Assembly: GCA_033239125.1 (NCBI GenBank)
Contig: BSWB01000002.1
Coordinates: 2,513,001 to 2,577,000 of the forward strand
From: Fagopyrum homotropicum
Lineage: Eukaryota > Streptophyta > Magnoliopsida > Caryophyllales > Polygonaceae
Reading direction: 5' to 3'
Length of the DNA stretch: 64,000 bases
In this document: positions 12,301-24,188 of the stretch, piece by piece
How the letters are laid out: each line of letters opens with the position of its first letter
Numbering within the stretch: the first letter of the stretch is position 1
The notes under the pieces: model-generated
Database searches by the model: none
The model's input: the letters and a program-made list of their open reading frames with translations, nothing else
Told to the model about the DNA's origin: nothing
Translations under genes and position numbers: made by a program

Positions 12301-15300
12301 GACTCCTGGTGACCACCAAGGACTCCTTGGATTTTGTTAGGATTGCGTAGCTGCTTATCATAATATACACGAAGCACCTACATTTGGTTTCACCAATTTC
12401 AAAAAGTAAGAAGAGATCATGCAACATGTTTGTATATAGAACATGTTTATCAATAATAAGGATGATATGACACACTTCAAGTATGCAAGAAACCTTTGCT
12501 AGCTACTTCAGACATCTAAATCCTAGATACTAAATCATATATGGTCCCATCATGATACAATTATGAATGCTTGTCCAGGACTTAATGGGGCAATATGAAA
12601 AATCAGTCAGGTAACCACCTCAAAGTTTAAATTTCTTCTGTATGTACTAATAAATAACAAACATCTCTATATTATTTACAGCAATAGAGAAAAAAATAAC
12701 CTGTGCCAAACTCAAATTAAGATCATTTGCAATTTCTTTACACTCCTTGAACGTCAGCTTGGCATACTGATCATTTCTCAAAATGCGTTTGATGAGCTCA
12801 GAACGATGTTGTACTGCCATAACCTTAATCCTGGTCCATGACCTAGAATAAAAAAGCTGCACAGATGCATCATGTCAGGCAGTATGCTAAAAATAAAGAA
12901 TATACATTTGACTGTTAGGGGGAGAGAAAGAGGTATACTGAACTTTATAATTTATCATCATTATTATTTTAGTTAGTCGTGTTTGGGTATAGAGGTGTGC
13001 ATTTTCTCGGGAGTGAAAACTAATTTATCCTTCTAACATCCCACTGACAAGGACATCATTTGAGTATCTCCTCAATAAGATAGATCATCTGTTCCTTTGC
13101 AGAAAATAAAGAATGAAACGGAGACAATGCAAAAGGTTATTATAACCCCAACAAATCGAAATACTTCCACACATTGGAACTTTTGTGATGAAAACATGAA
13201 TGGGGGAATTTCAGCATACAAAGACAATGGAAATAGATTATAATTATCCCTATAAATTTACTGGAAAGAAGACTACAGATTTACTTCACATGATATCAAA
13301 CAAATTGGATAATTATATTGTAAAGAAGACAATGTGGGTGCCTTCACTTTTCCAGTAAACAAGAATATGCTTCATAGTGACTACCTCTTAGGAGTTCAGA
13401 AATTCCTTTGTGTTTTTATTTCTGAATTCTGATACTTCAAATTTGAAGCTATACAGTCTAACCCAAAGATCTAATGAAACAAGCGCCAAGGACTAATAAT
13501 CACTATGTAACACACTCTAATAAAGATCGAATATGATCATACATGCAAGCCCCATCTAATGAAGTAGTTATCAACAAATATAAAGTTGATATGAAGAAAC
13601 ATCAGATGAATACCTCATGAGCTGTAGATCCAGGGAATGCATGTAAAGCAGCTTCTGGGTTTGCAGCAGCATAACAATATTCCAAAGTTTTCCAGTATTC
13701 CTCAAGAGCTTCTTTTGTCATTAAGTTAAAATCGTGTCTGAAATGTGGACGCAGATCAGGTGAACCAGAGCCATCGGAAACGGGATCTATGAATTGTGGT
13801 TCTTCAACATAAGGTTTGAGCTCCAATGCATGTGTAAGTACGGCATGATGAACTTTTTCCCCATCTACCACTTGTTCATCAGCAACCATCCGTATCAACT
13901 ATATCATTATTTTAAAAAGAGCAAGCAATTGCAATGAGCATTAAAAACATCCCAGGTTTTCCACTTTTTCTTTCATTATTACAAGAGGCTGAAGTAAAAA
14001 CATACAGGTTAGCAAATCTGATTCTGACTAAGAATGGTTCGATGAGCATTTCTTCGTAATGCATGCAATAGTTAGTATCTGAATATACCAGCATATAATC
14101 AAGAAGTGAAGCACTTGGAGAATTCCATATACCATATTTTGCTAACATTAATGAGAACAAAAAAAATCAAAATACTAACAATAGATGCCTACAATCAAAT
14201 TTAGAAGTAAATTATTTCATAGTAGAAGTTCCTTCACATCCATATTCACATTCTTGATATATATGAGCATTGCGATCAACTAAAAGGTCCTTAATGCTGA
14301 AAAAAGTATCACACATCTTTTCTCATCTTTAAAAACAAGACAAGAGATGTTTTAAGCTTAAAAATGATATAGATGAAGAATTAATTGTGATAATACCTTC
14401 AGCCGGCGTAGGATGTCAATAACCCGGGAGAGGCGTCCCATAGCATGAGTATTCATCACTTGTTTGCAATCATCTAGAGAAAGGTCAGAAAGAAGAGCAC
14501 CAGTCTTATATCTGTCTCTAATATCCTCGTGTTTATGAATAGGCCCAACCACTTGAATGAACAATTCCAGAGGACTAGCCTTCACGGCTTCCTCTAGTGT
14601 GAACAACTTGCAAGTACTGTGTGGATTCCTGAAGACAAACACGTGTTCTCTTTCTGAAGAACACTGGATAATTCGAGGTGAAGCTTTAATATAACCCCAC
14701 AAGAAACTATGTAGGAGCCGAGCACGGACCATTTTTGGCAATACAGAACCAACATGCGCATCTAACTTAGAAGCATCTGCATTTGGACTATGCTGGAGTC
14801 TCTGGACGGATTTCAAAGTAGTAGGAGGTACTGACTGTTCAGTTTTCGTACGATACGAGCTTTGACGAATATGCAATTCAAAAGATCTCAGCTTCTCATG
14901 AATTTGATCTGATAGATCACGTACAGAGCTTGAAACAGATGAATGCAGAATCACATCTACAAGACGATGACGATCGTAATTTGTAAGACCAGGTACACTG
15001 AGCGTAGCAATCCTACAGTGTCCTTCCTTCTCAAGATTTACCAAACAACGAGTCACTGTCTTTCTGTCTATCTTTTTGTGCTTGTCCTCAAGATTCTCAA
15101 GCCATCGCTGCAGCTCAGACTTCAATATGAATTTTTCTTCCTAAAATAGCAAGACATGTAATATTAGTTTACATTAAAATCACAGGATGTCAGAGTATTA
15201 GGGGCAATCATCTAAAATATAATAATAAATAGATCTAAGGACATCTGACCTTCAGCCTTTCAAGAATGCTCTGTTCCCTCTTGGAGCTGGTTAGTGAGGG

Positions 15301-18300
15301 ATATCTCTGGCGTGACTGAGTTTTCATTGGCTTTGGCAAAGTACATGTTGATGTTTCTACTAAAGTATCAGACTGAACCACTTCCACCAAAGAATAATCT
15401 CCAACAGGAACTGCTTTATCGAGATCTCTCTGCTCAAATCCCCAAACTTCCTGCGAGGCAGAGTTAAGTCCTTGCTCAGAACCTTTCCTTTCTACAGATT
15501 CACGAGTCACCAAATGACCCTGTGATACGGTACAGTCTACATCTGCAATAGTTTCTGGAGATTTTTCTGCAGAAATCTGATGTCCAGGAGGAGAAATATT
15601 TTCATTTTCACCAGAGACATCTTCTGGTCTCTTGGTTGAAGAATTCAACGGTTGAGGTTCAAAATTCCTAGGAGTCCAACATCTGTATGCTGTCCCCTTC
15701 TTGTGATTTTCAGGGAGCTGATGCAATCCAAACCTTGAGGACATAGCAACAATGCGGTTATGATTCTTTTTATTATTGATTCCAAGCCTTCTGCATAACT
15801 ATTAATAAAAGATATACAGTATTTGTTAGTTTAAAAAAATTGCAGCAATGCATGTATAAGATGTTCGATCCTAGGGTGGAGGAACAGTAAGGACAGTATG
15901 ATACATATAATAAACTTCAGAATCAGAGTTTGGAGAAGCACTATTAAATAAGATGAATGAAATTGATGTCTCAACTAAGATGTGAATCACATTGGTAGAA
16001 CATCAGATAATTGCAGTAAAAAGCTGCATACCTCAAAAACAACTAATCCTTTCGATCCTTCAGCATCAACCATGTCAAAAATTTGATGCTCGATAGGAAG
16101 CTCAACAAGCTGCTCACTTTGACATTTTCTAACTGATACAAGCTGCTCAGAGTCAATCTCATCGTGCCCACTTTCAAGTGTTTTTGGTTCAAAGAGCTTA
16201 GGTGAAAAACTCTTCAACAAGCGCAAACAGGTAATAGGCTGCATATTTACAACACACAACCAGAAAAATATTAATCCTAGGAATTTAGGGGGTATCTGCG
16301 TAATGAAACCCTATGTAAGTTGGTTAATACTGTCTTTGTACTTTCTGTTGTTTTTTATGAATTTTCTATTTGTATTCTTCAGTAATTTTGTTAAAAACTA
16401 CAATAAGGTTTTTAGTTCAGATAGAGTGTGATAAGCTACCATCAATCAACATCCCTTTTAATTTGATTTAAGCATACCGTAAGAAAAAGAATCAGCTGAA
16501 ATAAAACCCAGACAAACTACCACAACCAAACATATGCAACCTGATTAAACATGTTACCGTCTTTCTTTTTCTTTTCTTTTTCCTTTCAATCCCGTCATCA
16601 TCCACCTCTGCTTCAAATACTTCCACAAGGCCAACTTGCTGCAGTCTGTTACAAATCTAAAGGAAGGACGGATACAATGTCAGAAGCTGTGTATAGCAAC
16701 CACTGAACCACCAAAACAAGTTGTGATTGAAAAGGTAATTTTGGAAGCATACATTTCTCCATCTTCTGTGCCCAGTAGTTTCTCGATAACCAAGATCTAC
16801 TTTAATATCTTGTACAACAAGAACCTACAAGACAAGACATATTATGGTGCTAAAAATTGAAACATGAAATATCAACTGCATAATGCAGTTTAAAATGTGA
16901 AGATCAACAAACCTTTCCATCTGCTTGCTCAAGTTTGTCACACACTGCTTTCATGGCAGGTAAGAAATCGTTCACAAGCACATGCTGTTGACCACGTTCA
17001 TCAAATTCACCATCTGATCCGCCAACTGTTTCCATGGTATTTTCATCAAGATTCCTATTCTGCTTAGTTATTTCAAGTCTTTGTTGAGACCTCAAAGGTG
17101 TCGCGTAACGGTACAAGTGGATTAAATTAGTATTCACGAGAGAACTGCATTTTTCCGTGGCGTCACTTGAAGCATCTTTAGTTCTAATTATTGTTGAGTG
17201 CCGCACAACTAAACCGCGGGATTCAAGACTCTTGACCACATAAAAGAAATTATTTCCTGGCATTCCAAGCTCCTTGGAGAGCTGATTTTGTGGGATTCCG
17301 TTGGCTCTGTACAGATCCATCAACAATCAATGTGCACGTATTTCTTAGCAGTCAACTTTTACAATAAGCTAGTGAGGAAGAGAAGAGTAAGCTAGAGCAA
17401 AGTAATTAGTTTAGATTCTTCACTCTTTAGCTACAGAAGTATTGTGTTGCTTTTCATGTAAGTCTTACTCCTTAGGTGTGACACTGAAATCTAAGCATAT
17501 TCTGTCAAATGGGTTATTTAGTAATGATATTGAGCTAAGGCTACAAAGAAGGTTATATGGGTCAGTCTGTGAAAACTCCGATACAGTCAGATTTAAGATT
17601 CAGATTGGACTTTGGTACAATAATTCTAATGCAATGTTGATACATGAGTGTGTGGCACCTCAATCAGTACCCAAATCATGCACCTCTGAGTAACAAAGGT
17701 ATCTGCTCTTTGACAGAATTCAGCACATAATTTAGCATAACTATCCTCGTCCACAAACCAAAAATGGAAAACACAGAACGCGCATTACTTCGTACACAAT
17801 ACTCTTCAACCGTTGAAACTCCGAAAAAGCAAAGCAAAGATATCCATCACACTACTTCGCTAAGTATATATCCTGAACAAAACCATACCTGCCTAACCTA
17901 AATAACCTAAAAATGCACAATCATCTGAGTGATGAATTAAACAAGCAAAAAACAGCATGGACATACGGCAGTCAGTGCTCCCGATGAAAATCAATACCCA
18001 ATTGTACCAAAGCACTTCAAAATATCATCCCAAGTTCTAACAGTCGCGCTAACTTTTTTTTAGTTCCAAAAGTCGCATGCACAAATTCCGCAAAATAATA
18101 CTTCTCATGAGCTACACTAAACACTTGCTAATGCAAACTTACGATACCAGCACCAGAATGCAAACACAACTGATCCAATTAAAAGTGGAAACGTAAATTA
18201 AAGTAGCAACCGAATCAGAAGATACAAACCTAGCCGTAGCGAGCCTCTCAAGCACTTGACGCTGAGGGGCAGAGATGGTGGAAACGGAGGCCTTATCATC

Positions 18301-18615
18301 GTAGAGACCGACGAAGCAGTCTCGGAGCTGCTCATTAGGGACAATCTTCATATCCATCTGCTCGCACTCCTCGATGGACTGGACTTTGGGATCAGATCTG
18401 TCAAACTCAGTGTCACTGTACGATGAAAAGAACCGAAGATTAGGGACAGAGAGGAGGTTTGACCAGAAGACGCGCTTGACGGCATCATCTGCGGGTGAAG
18501 GAAGACTGGCGGCGGAGAGAGGGTGGTGGAGCTTCGGCCAGAGTTGAGAGAGCGACAGACCGTTAGCGCCACGCGAACAGATCTCCTCGATGGCTGCATG
18601 AACGATCGACTCCAT
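6351..18615 (-). CDS. TFC3: TFIIIC B-block-binding subunit (TFC3/GTF3C1), 18 exons
   Basis: Largest subunit of TFIIIC, which binds the B-box of tRNA-type promoters and recruits TFIIIB for RNA polymerase III. Exons by GT-AG sites, 5' to 3': 18615-18230, 17306-16913, 16824-16753, 16656-16558, 16238-16032, 15798-15250, 15140-14397, 13898-13614, 12856-12701, 12377-12203, 12093-11943, 11582-11207, 10726-10436, 9541-8770, 8661-8603, 7775-7308, 6828-6790, 6536-6351. They sum to 5409 nt: 1802 residues plus stop, with no frame break, close to the plant family's usual size. Start MESIVHAAIEEI matches plant TFC3 proteins. The B-block winged-helix motif ('LSKELGMPGNNFFYVVKSLESRGLVV') spans exon 2, about residues 130-165. 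Basic NLS-like runs occur in exons 4 and 14. The C-terminus ('SVRKMHQTTSFGPPS', 'REHLFANP') is also family-typical. Exon joins are by inspection, without transcripts. Confidence 0.95.
7886..8166. mobile_element. hAT-type MITE in TFC3 intron 15
   Basis: 281 bp flanked by the perfect 8-bp duplication AGCACAAC (7878-7885 and 8167-8174). The left end is CAATGTTCCAAAATA. The right end is the inverse of CACTGTTCTAAAAAA. Both match the CAGTGTTCTAAAA-type hAT terminus. Interior GC-rich 'tctagac' and 'gacggc' motifs match the element at 41773. It sits in the intron between exons 15 and 16 and leaves both splice sites intact. Confidence 0.9.
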
Positions 18616-18717
18616 CGATTGTTTTTTTCAAATCCAATGAAGTCGTCGAAGAAGAACGTCTGGTGGTCGCCGATCTAGTCTGTCCTCGTCGCATCTACCT
18701 CTGCAGCAAGTTAATTT
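18616..18717 (-). promoter_or_regulatory. TFC3 proximal 5' flank, cut off by insertion
   Basis: The 102 bp between the TFC3 ATG and the target-site duplication of the retroposed insertion. The same sequence continues at 21094-21391, past the insertion, and is uninterrupted in the partial duplicate at 27973-28380. It probably includes the 5' UTR. No TATA box is evident in so short a stretch. Confidence 0.6.
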
Positions 18718-18731
18718 GGGGGAATCCGATT
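18718..18731. repeat. 14-bp target-site duplication, left copy
   Basis: GGGGGAATCCGATT, repeated exactly at 21094-21107 on the far side of the insertion. The duplicated TFC3 flank carries one copy of the site near 28074-28087 (with small differences), consistent with a single ancestral target. Confidence 0.9.
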
Positions 18732-21093
18732 ACTTCTCGTAACAATAATAAGTATTAGACAGAAACGGAGCACCAGGGAAGCGGGCCAAAAAAACGCTCT
18801 CGTTGGAGAGCATGGAAAAACCCTAAACTGCTATTCAGCAAACTCATTCAGGCTATTCAGCAATCACAGTAATCAAACTCAAAGTAATCACTAATCAGTA
18901 TAGGAGTATATCACTAATCAAAGGATCAAACTCAGCATTCAGGCTATTCAGCAATCACAACTCACAAGTGTTGATTCACAAACAGTATATCAAAGTCGAA
19001 GCTGTCGAAGCACAGACTTGCAGTCGGGTTTGCAAATTACAGAGAAGACTTACAGAGTTAGAGAGATTCAGAGAAGAGTAGAAAGTCGAGCACATACTTA
19101 CACTCTTACAGAGATTCTGCGAAGGCTCGAAGTCGAAGTTGTCGAAGGCTCGAAGTCGGCGAAAGAGGGAGTCGGCGAGAGAGGGAGTCGAAGCTGCGCT
19201 GCGCTGCGCTGCTGTCGAAGGCTCAAACTCTAAGGCGAGAGAGGAGAGACCGAGAGGCGAGAGAGGGACAGATCCGTCGAAGGCTCGAAATCGAAGATGC
19301 GCTGCTGTCGGCGAGAGAGGAGAGACCGATAGGCGACCGGTTTATCCGGTCTAACCCGGTTACGGGTTCAAACGGTCCAAGACCGAAACCGGACCATAAC
19401 CCGGATTTTGATAAAATCATGGACCGTGGACGCTACCGGAATCGATCCGATCTATGGTCCGGACCGGTTTTCCGGTCCGGTCCGATTTTGCACAGCCCTA
19501 TAAATAAAGATCTTGGAGATCTTGATTGGACGCTTCGTGTCATGGCTGTCGCGGCAACGGTTTTTGTAAGCGCAACATGCTTACAAGAGATGGGATGAAG
19601 AGAGGCCTTGGCTTAAGGGTCGATTCTCATCTATCCATGATCTCTGCGAAGAAGGGTCGAACTGATCTCCTCGAGTTTTTTCGAGTCCTAAGTTTCACCC
19701 TTAAACTGTGGATGGTTAGATCTACTCGTATGGAAATGATGGATCTACTCGTTTGGAAACGAGTTTCATTTGTTTCTCTTAACAATGGCTCCACTTGGCT
19801 CTTCTTTCTTCTCTCTGTACAAGCAGTGCTCTTTGTGTTTTTGCTTATTTGTTGATTCCTCTCTTTGCTCTTATGACCAGTATCCTCACTGCCCTTCACA
19901 CGGAATTGTTACTCTTGAATATGGTTATTCCAATGTTGCTTAAAAATGAAAAAACTACTTTCATTTATCATCGAGGAACTTGTAATGTCTTCAAGCATAT
20001 TTTGGTATTATTATAAAGCCACATATAATGATATAAACCTTTCAAGCATGTTATTATAAAGACATATATGTAAATCTTCTTCATGTTAGGACCAATGAAA
20101 GTGGAAAAAAAAATAATAACTTAATGTTGCAACCCAACCGGAAAACAAGTAATAATAAAATTACAAAGAAATAACAATACCTTTAAAAGCTTTTGTTTGA
20201 TGCACCAATTAATTTTTGTGGTTTTAAATCATTTGGTGCTAATAAAACCCATTTATCACAATCTAACTCTTATCCATGATTTATGTGACAATCTAAGTTT
20301 CACAATCTTGAACTACCGACACCAATCTTGCAACCTAACGGTGTCGTTTTCGGCCTAACAACACCAAAAATCCCAACAATAAAAACAAATATAAAAAATA
20401 ATTTTGAATGAGTTATTACTCAAACCTCGTCCATGTTCTGCTCGCCGAAAAACTAAATCGAACAATTAAATGAAAAGCAAGTTCTCCGTTGTTTATTAGG
20501 TACAATACCATTATAAACATTTTTCGGTTACAAATTTGTCATCTAACTCTTTATAAACAATGTTCTCCCTACTGCATATAAAGGCCAAAATAAATCACTT
20601 TTGTCAACATAAATTACCCTCTTTGAACAAATTTTTCCCTACAAATCATCTTTATCTCAACCAGCAAGTTATACACCTCTATTCATCAAGATAACCGTGT
20701 TCTGCAATCTCGTCTTCCGAGGTTTGATTTAGCCTTTTGCCGGCGGTTACGTGCGTTTGTCGAGAAGGGGCGCGTGGATTTGTGATCGACTCTTGACGGC
20801 TCTGTTGCAGTCCAAATCTGAGGTGTCCACGTTGTTTCCCAGGCCTCCTCCTTGTGTACTTCCTTCGAAGATGAACGTTTTTGCTCGTTGCCTTCTGCTG
20901 GTTGGATCATCCTGTTTTCCCTTGAAGACTTTTTTGCTTTTGGTTTTATTTTGATGTATTTTTGTGTATTTCTTTTCTCCTTTTTCTGTTCCTTCATGAC
21001 GGTTTGACCGTCTGCCGATTTTTCCGGCCTTTCGGCCCACTAGTCGGCGCGCTGGCTAATGGTTTCAAACCGCTTTGCATTTTCAAAAAAAAA
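18732..21093 (+). mobile_element. Poly(A)-tailed retroposed insertion upstream of TFC3
   Basis: 2362 bp between exact 14-bp duplications, ending in nine A residues just before the right copy. This is the signature of target-primed retrotransposition. The 3' 320 bp (about 20770-21093) matches the tail at 4619-4925, defining the family. No reverse transcriptase or endonuclease frame is visible. Inside are degenerate 'gtcgaaggctcgaagtcg' repeats (about 19000-19300), a block rich in 'ccggt' (about 19329-19500) ending 'gcacagccctataaata' that looks like one end of a hAT element, and a segment of unknown origin (19500-20690). It may be a non-autonomous or chimeric element. An alternative is a small LINE copy with later nested insertions. 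Confidence 0.75.
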
Positions 21094-21384
21094 GGGGGAA
21101 TCCGATTGGTAAGAATCTCTTGGCCGGAAAAAACGGTTGGGTGAGGACTGGTTAGGGGATGAAAATGAAGGTTGAAACTTGAAAGTGCACGAGGGAATGA
21201 AAAGGGAAAACGTCTAGGGTTCGAAGCTTTGTAGCATCTTTAGAGAGTTGGAATTGTGTGGGAAGACGATAAATGACGGGCCTGTAAATCGCGTGCCTCC
21301 AGCTCCAGGAATGGAGGTGCCCAATATGACTCTGGTCTATACATATATTGGGCCGGGATCGGCCCGCATATTAACTTTGTCCAA
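21094..21384 (-). promoter_or_regulatory. Displaced distal TFC3 5' flank
   Basis: Aligns with 28074-28380, which lies directly upstream of the duplicated TFC3 exon 1. Shared blocks include 'ggttgggtgaggactggttagggg', given here as two parts 'ggttgggtgagg' and 'actggttagggg', and 'aacgtctagggtt', 'gaggtgcccaatatga' and 'gggatcggcccgca'. In the ancestral order this would begin about 116 bp upstream of the TFC3 ATG. It is now about 2.5 kb away. Confidence 0.8.
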
Positions 21385-21714
21385 TCTATCTATATATCTA
21401 TATACTATATTAAAGTCAAAGCGTTTAATCCTACAAGTCACTTTCAAAGTTCTTTGTTGCCACATGTCATTTTTCTATAATTTTGATTTTTCGAATAAAA
21501 AATATACATATATAGTTGACATCTTATCTATTAAAATGTGTAATGATGATATGCACTTTTTTATATATATATACACTCGTACCAAACTTACTCTTTAGAT
21601 TTCTATATTATACTATATATGTTAAAATTATAATTCACAAAATAATATCTTATATATAAACAATTTTATTGATGTAATTAATATGTGTAATGATGATATG
21701 CATTTATATATATA
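21385..21714 (+). mobile_element. Truncated Helitron, 5' part
   Basis: Begins TCTAT at an A/T target; the duplicate at 28377-28384 retains the unfilled site 'ccaatataa'. The first 100 bp ('ctatatactatattaaag', 'catgtcatttttctataattttg') match the Helitron 5' end at 39673. No hairpin-CTAG end is found before the Mutator-like element that begins at 21715, so the 3' part is missing or displaced. A 24-bp motif around 'gtgtaatgatgatatgca' is repeated near 21538 and 21685. Confidence 0.65.
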
Positions 21715-22299
21715 GGGTCCTTTTCCGGTACGGTTTGTTAATGGGGTACGGTTGTGATGCGGAATCTGGACCGTTGATTATAATAGCAATCAATGGCTGG
21801 ATGGAAAAATAAGATTACAAGCTGGCGGTGACAAATTTGTAAATATCACAATTTTGAGAAAACACGATAGAACGACAGAATTTCAAGCTCCCTCTTGCTT
21901 CCATGGCTATGGATGATTTTTTTGCTAAATCTCAAGCTTGAGAGAGAGAAATCAGACACGAAGCTCGATCGAAATCTATCTTTTCTCCATCTTCTATGAG
22001 AAGCTTGAACGAGATCCAACAAGAACACTAGTTAGGGTTTTTGTTTTCAATTTCCCCCTTGCAAATCATGGATTTCGGTGGGTTAAAACATCAAATTACT
22101 GTTTTGTTTTTTGTATTTGTTGATTTGTAATTCTTATTGAGTTTGTGAATCTTTAAATTCATTAGATTGATGTTATTTCAAACTTGGGATTTTAAGGTCC
22201 AACAATGGTGTTTTAAAAACCAACAATGGAGTTTTCACTGATTTAATGGGTTGATTTGGGGTTGTTGAGAATGTGTTGAACTAATATGATGTACTATAT

Positions 22300-22510
22300 G
22301 AACTAGTACTAATTGTGTCGTGCACTATTATTTGTAATACAATGAACTACTTCTTATTGTAATGTGAACTACTCTTTGGAACTTCTTTTTAAAAGCATAA
22401 ACTACTCTTTTAAATGTCATGAACTACTTGTTTACAAATTATGAACTACTCTTATTTATATAATGAACTACTCTTATATATATTGTGAACTACTCTCATA
22501 AAATTAATTA
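22300..22510. repeat. Degenerate 'atgaactact' minisatellite inside MULE
   Basis: About eight imperfect units of roughly 25 bp, each with a core like 'atgaactactc' followed by an AT-rich spacer. Similar stretches follow at about 23150-23400, 23680-23970 and 24430-24600, interleaved with the coding remnants. The same core fills the short element at 40616-41097. Confidence 0.85.
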
Positions 22511-22584
22511 GTTGTTCTTATATGTACTTTTAGGTTTGCAGCCCTTAACAACGGAAATTGTTTAGTGAGTCGCCATTAGGAAAA

Positions 22585-23640
22585 ATGAGGATGTTGGGTC
22601 TTTGTTGCACATTACAAATGACGGATCAAGAGAATGGAAGCCAATATGTGATGATGAGATAAAACCTTGTATTAGAAAGATATTCAAAACACTTGATGAA
22701 GCTCAACTGTTTTATGAGAATTATGCAAAAGTTTGTGGTTTTCATATCCGATGTGGATCAAAGCACAAGGACCGTGCACGTTAATAAGTTGTTACTAGTA
22801 GGATATTTGTATGTACTAGAGAAGGGGAAAAAATTCATCCAATACGACCGGTCAAAGAAGAACAATTTCTAATCGAGTAGAATGCAAAGCTATGTTGAGA
22901 TTGATAAACTCTTTAACAAGAAGGAGGTGTGCGAGAATTTTTACTTCAGTTATGACGTGGATGAGAATGATCAACTTAGTCATGTGTTTTGGGCGGACCC
23001 TCTTGCTCGTCGCAACTATGCTTTATTTGGAGACGTTGTTTCCTTCGATTCTGCATACCAAACTAATAGGTAATTATTTGAATTTGAACTACCTATGTTA
23101 TACTTACACTCATTATCATCCATTAACTGCTCCTTTATATATATCATGAACTACCCCTTTATACGACATGCACTACACTTATATATACCATGCACTATGA
23201 CTTTATATATCATGAACGATTCTCTCATATTTTAAAGTAGGTAATTATTTGAATTTGAACAACTCATGTCATACTAACACCCACTATCATCCATTAACCT
23301 CTCCCTTATATATCATGAACTATCCCGTTATATGACATGAACTACACTCACATATACCATGCACCATGCTTTTATATACCATGAACGATTCTCACACATG
23401 TTATAAATTATCTCCTCTTGGTATAAATTTAGGTATGACATGGTTTTTTTCACCGTTCACGGGTCTTGACAACCATAAAAGATGTGTGACATTTTGCACC
23501 GTTCAAGGACCGTGCACGTCATGAGCGTATAAAGAGTGCGATCGAGAAGAAAAGGATTGGAAGTTAAAGGACTTGTGGGAAATGTCATCAACCGGGTCAT
23601 AATTCAAGGACGTGCACGACTCAACAATTACGATGAATTA
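22585..23640 (+). pseudogene. FAR1/FHY3-type MULE transposase, internally deleted and broken
   Basis: Remnants in order. A FAR1 DNA-binding domain lies at 22602-22850 ('LDEAQLFYENYAKVCGFHIR', a stop at 22782, then 'FVCTREGEK' in another frame). The start of the transposase region lies at 22882-23073 ('YFSYDVDENDQLSHVFWADP', 'LFGDVVSFDSAYQTNR'). A fragment of the next block is near 23433-23500 ('YDMVF', then 'FTGLDNHKRCVTF' after a frame change). The C-terminal zinc knuckle is at about 23571-23617 ('CGKCHQPGHNSRTC'). Most of the DDE core and the SWIM region are missing, so this copy cannot make an active transposase. The 'atgaactac' repeats separate the blocks. Confidence 0.85.
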
Positions 23641-24188
23641 CATTTAGTTGCACTATTATTCCTTATATTTTGCACTGTAATGCCTTACATTTTGCACTAT
23701 ATTGTTTGATATCATGAACTATCACTTAGTCACTTGTGAACTTTTACATATGAACTATTAATTCCTAGTTTTCGAAGCATGATATTATGAATTATTCCTA
23801 CTTTGAACTACATTTACTTGCATTATTTCATTTGATTTCATGAACTATCACTTACTATTTTTTTGAACTGTCATGATATGAACTATCAATTCCTAGTTTA
23901 TGAAGCTATAAATTATGAACTATTGCATACTATTATATGAACTATCATATTTTGAATTTTGAACTACCACACATGAGAGATTTTGCCCAAAAATAGTAAT
24001 ACTTCCAAAATGGTTGATAATATTCATGATTGATCCAACATGCACGTGCCAAATTCTTCTACAGTAATTTGAACAAAACATCAAAAAGTTACAAAATTCA
24101 ACTTTTAATATGTCATAATACTTCTAGCGTAAACGTAATTCATTCAAGTTCGATTGGATGATGGTTTCCAAATAGACCTCCCTAAATT

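Noticed and set aside
19526..19899. Overlapping 90-109-codon frames inside the retroposed insertion
   Set aside because: No family similarity and both strands open; no support as genes.
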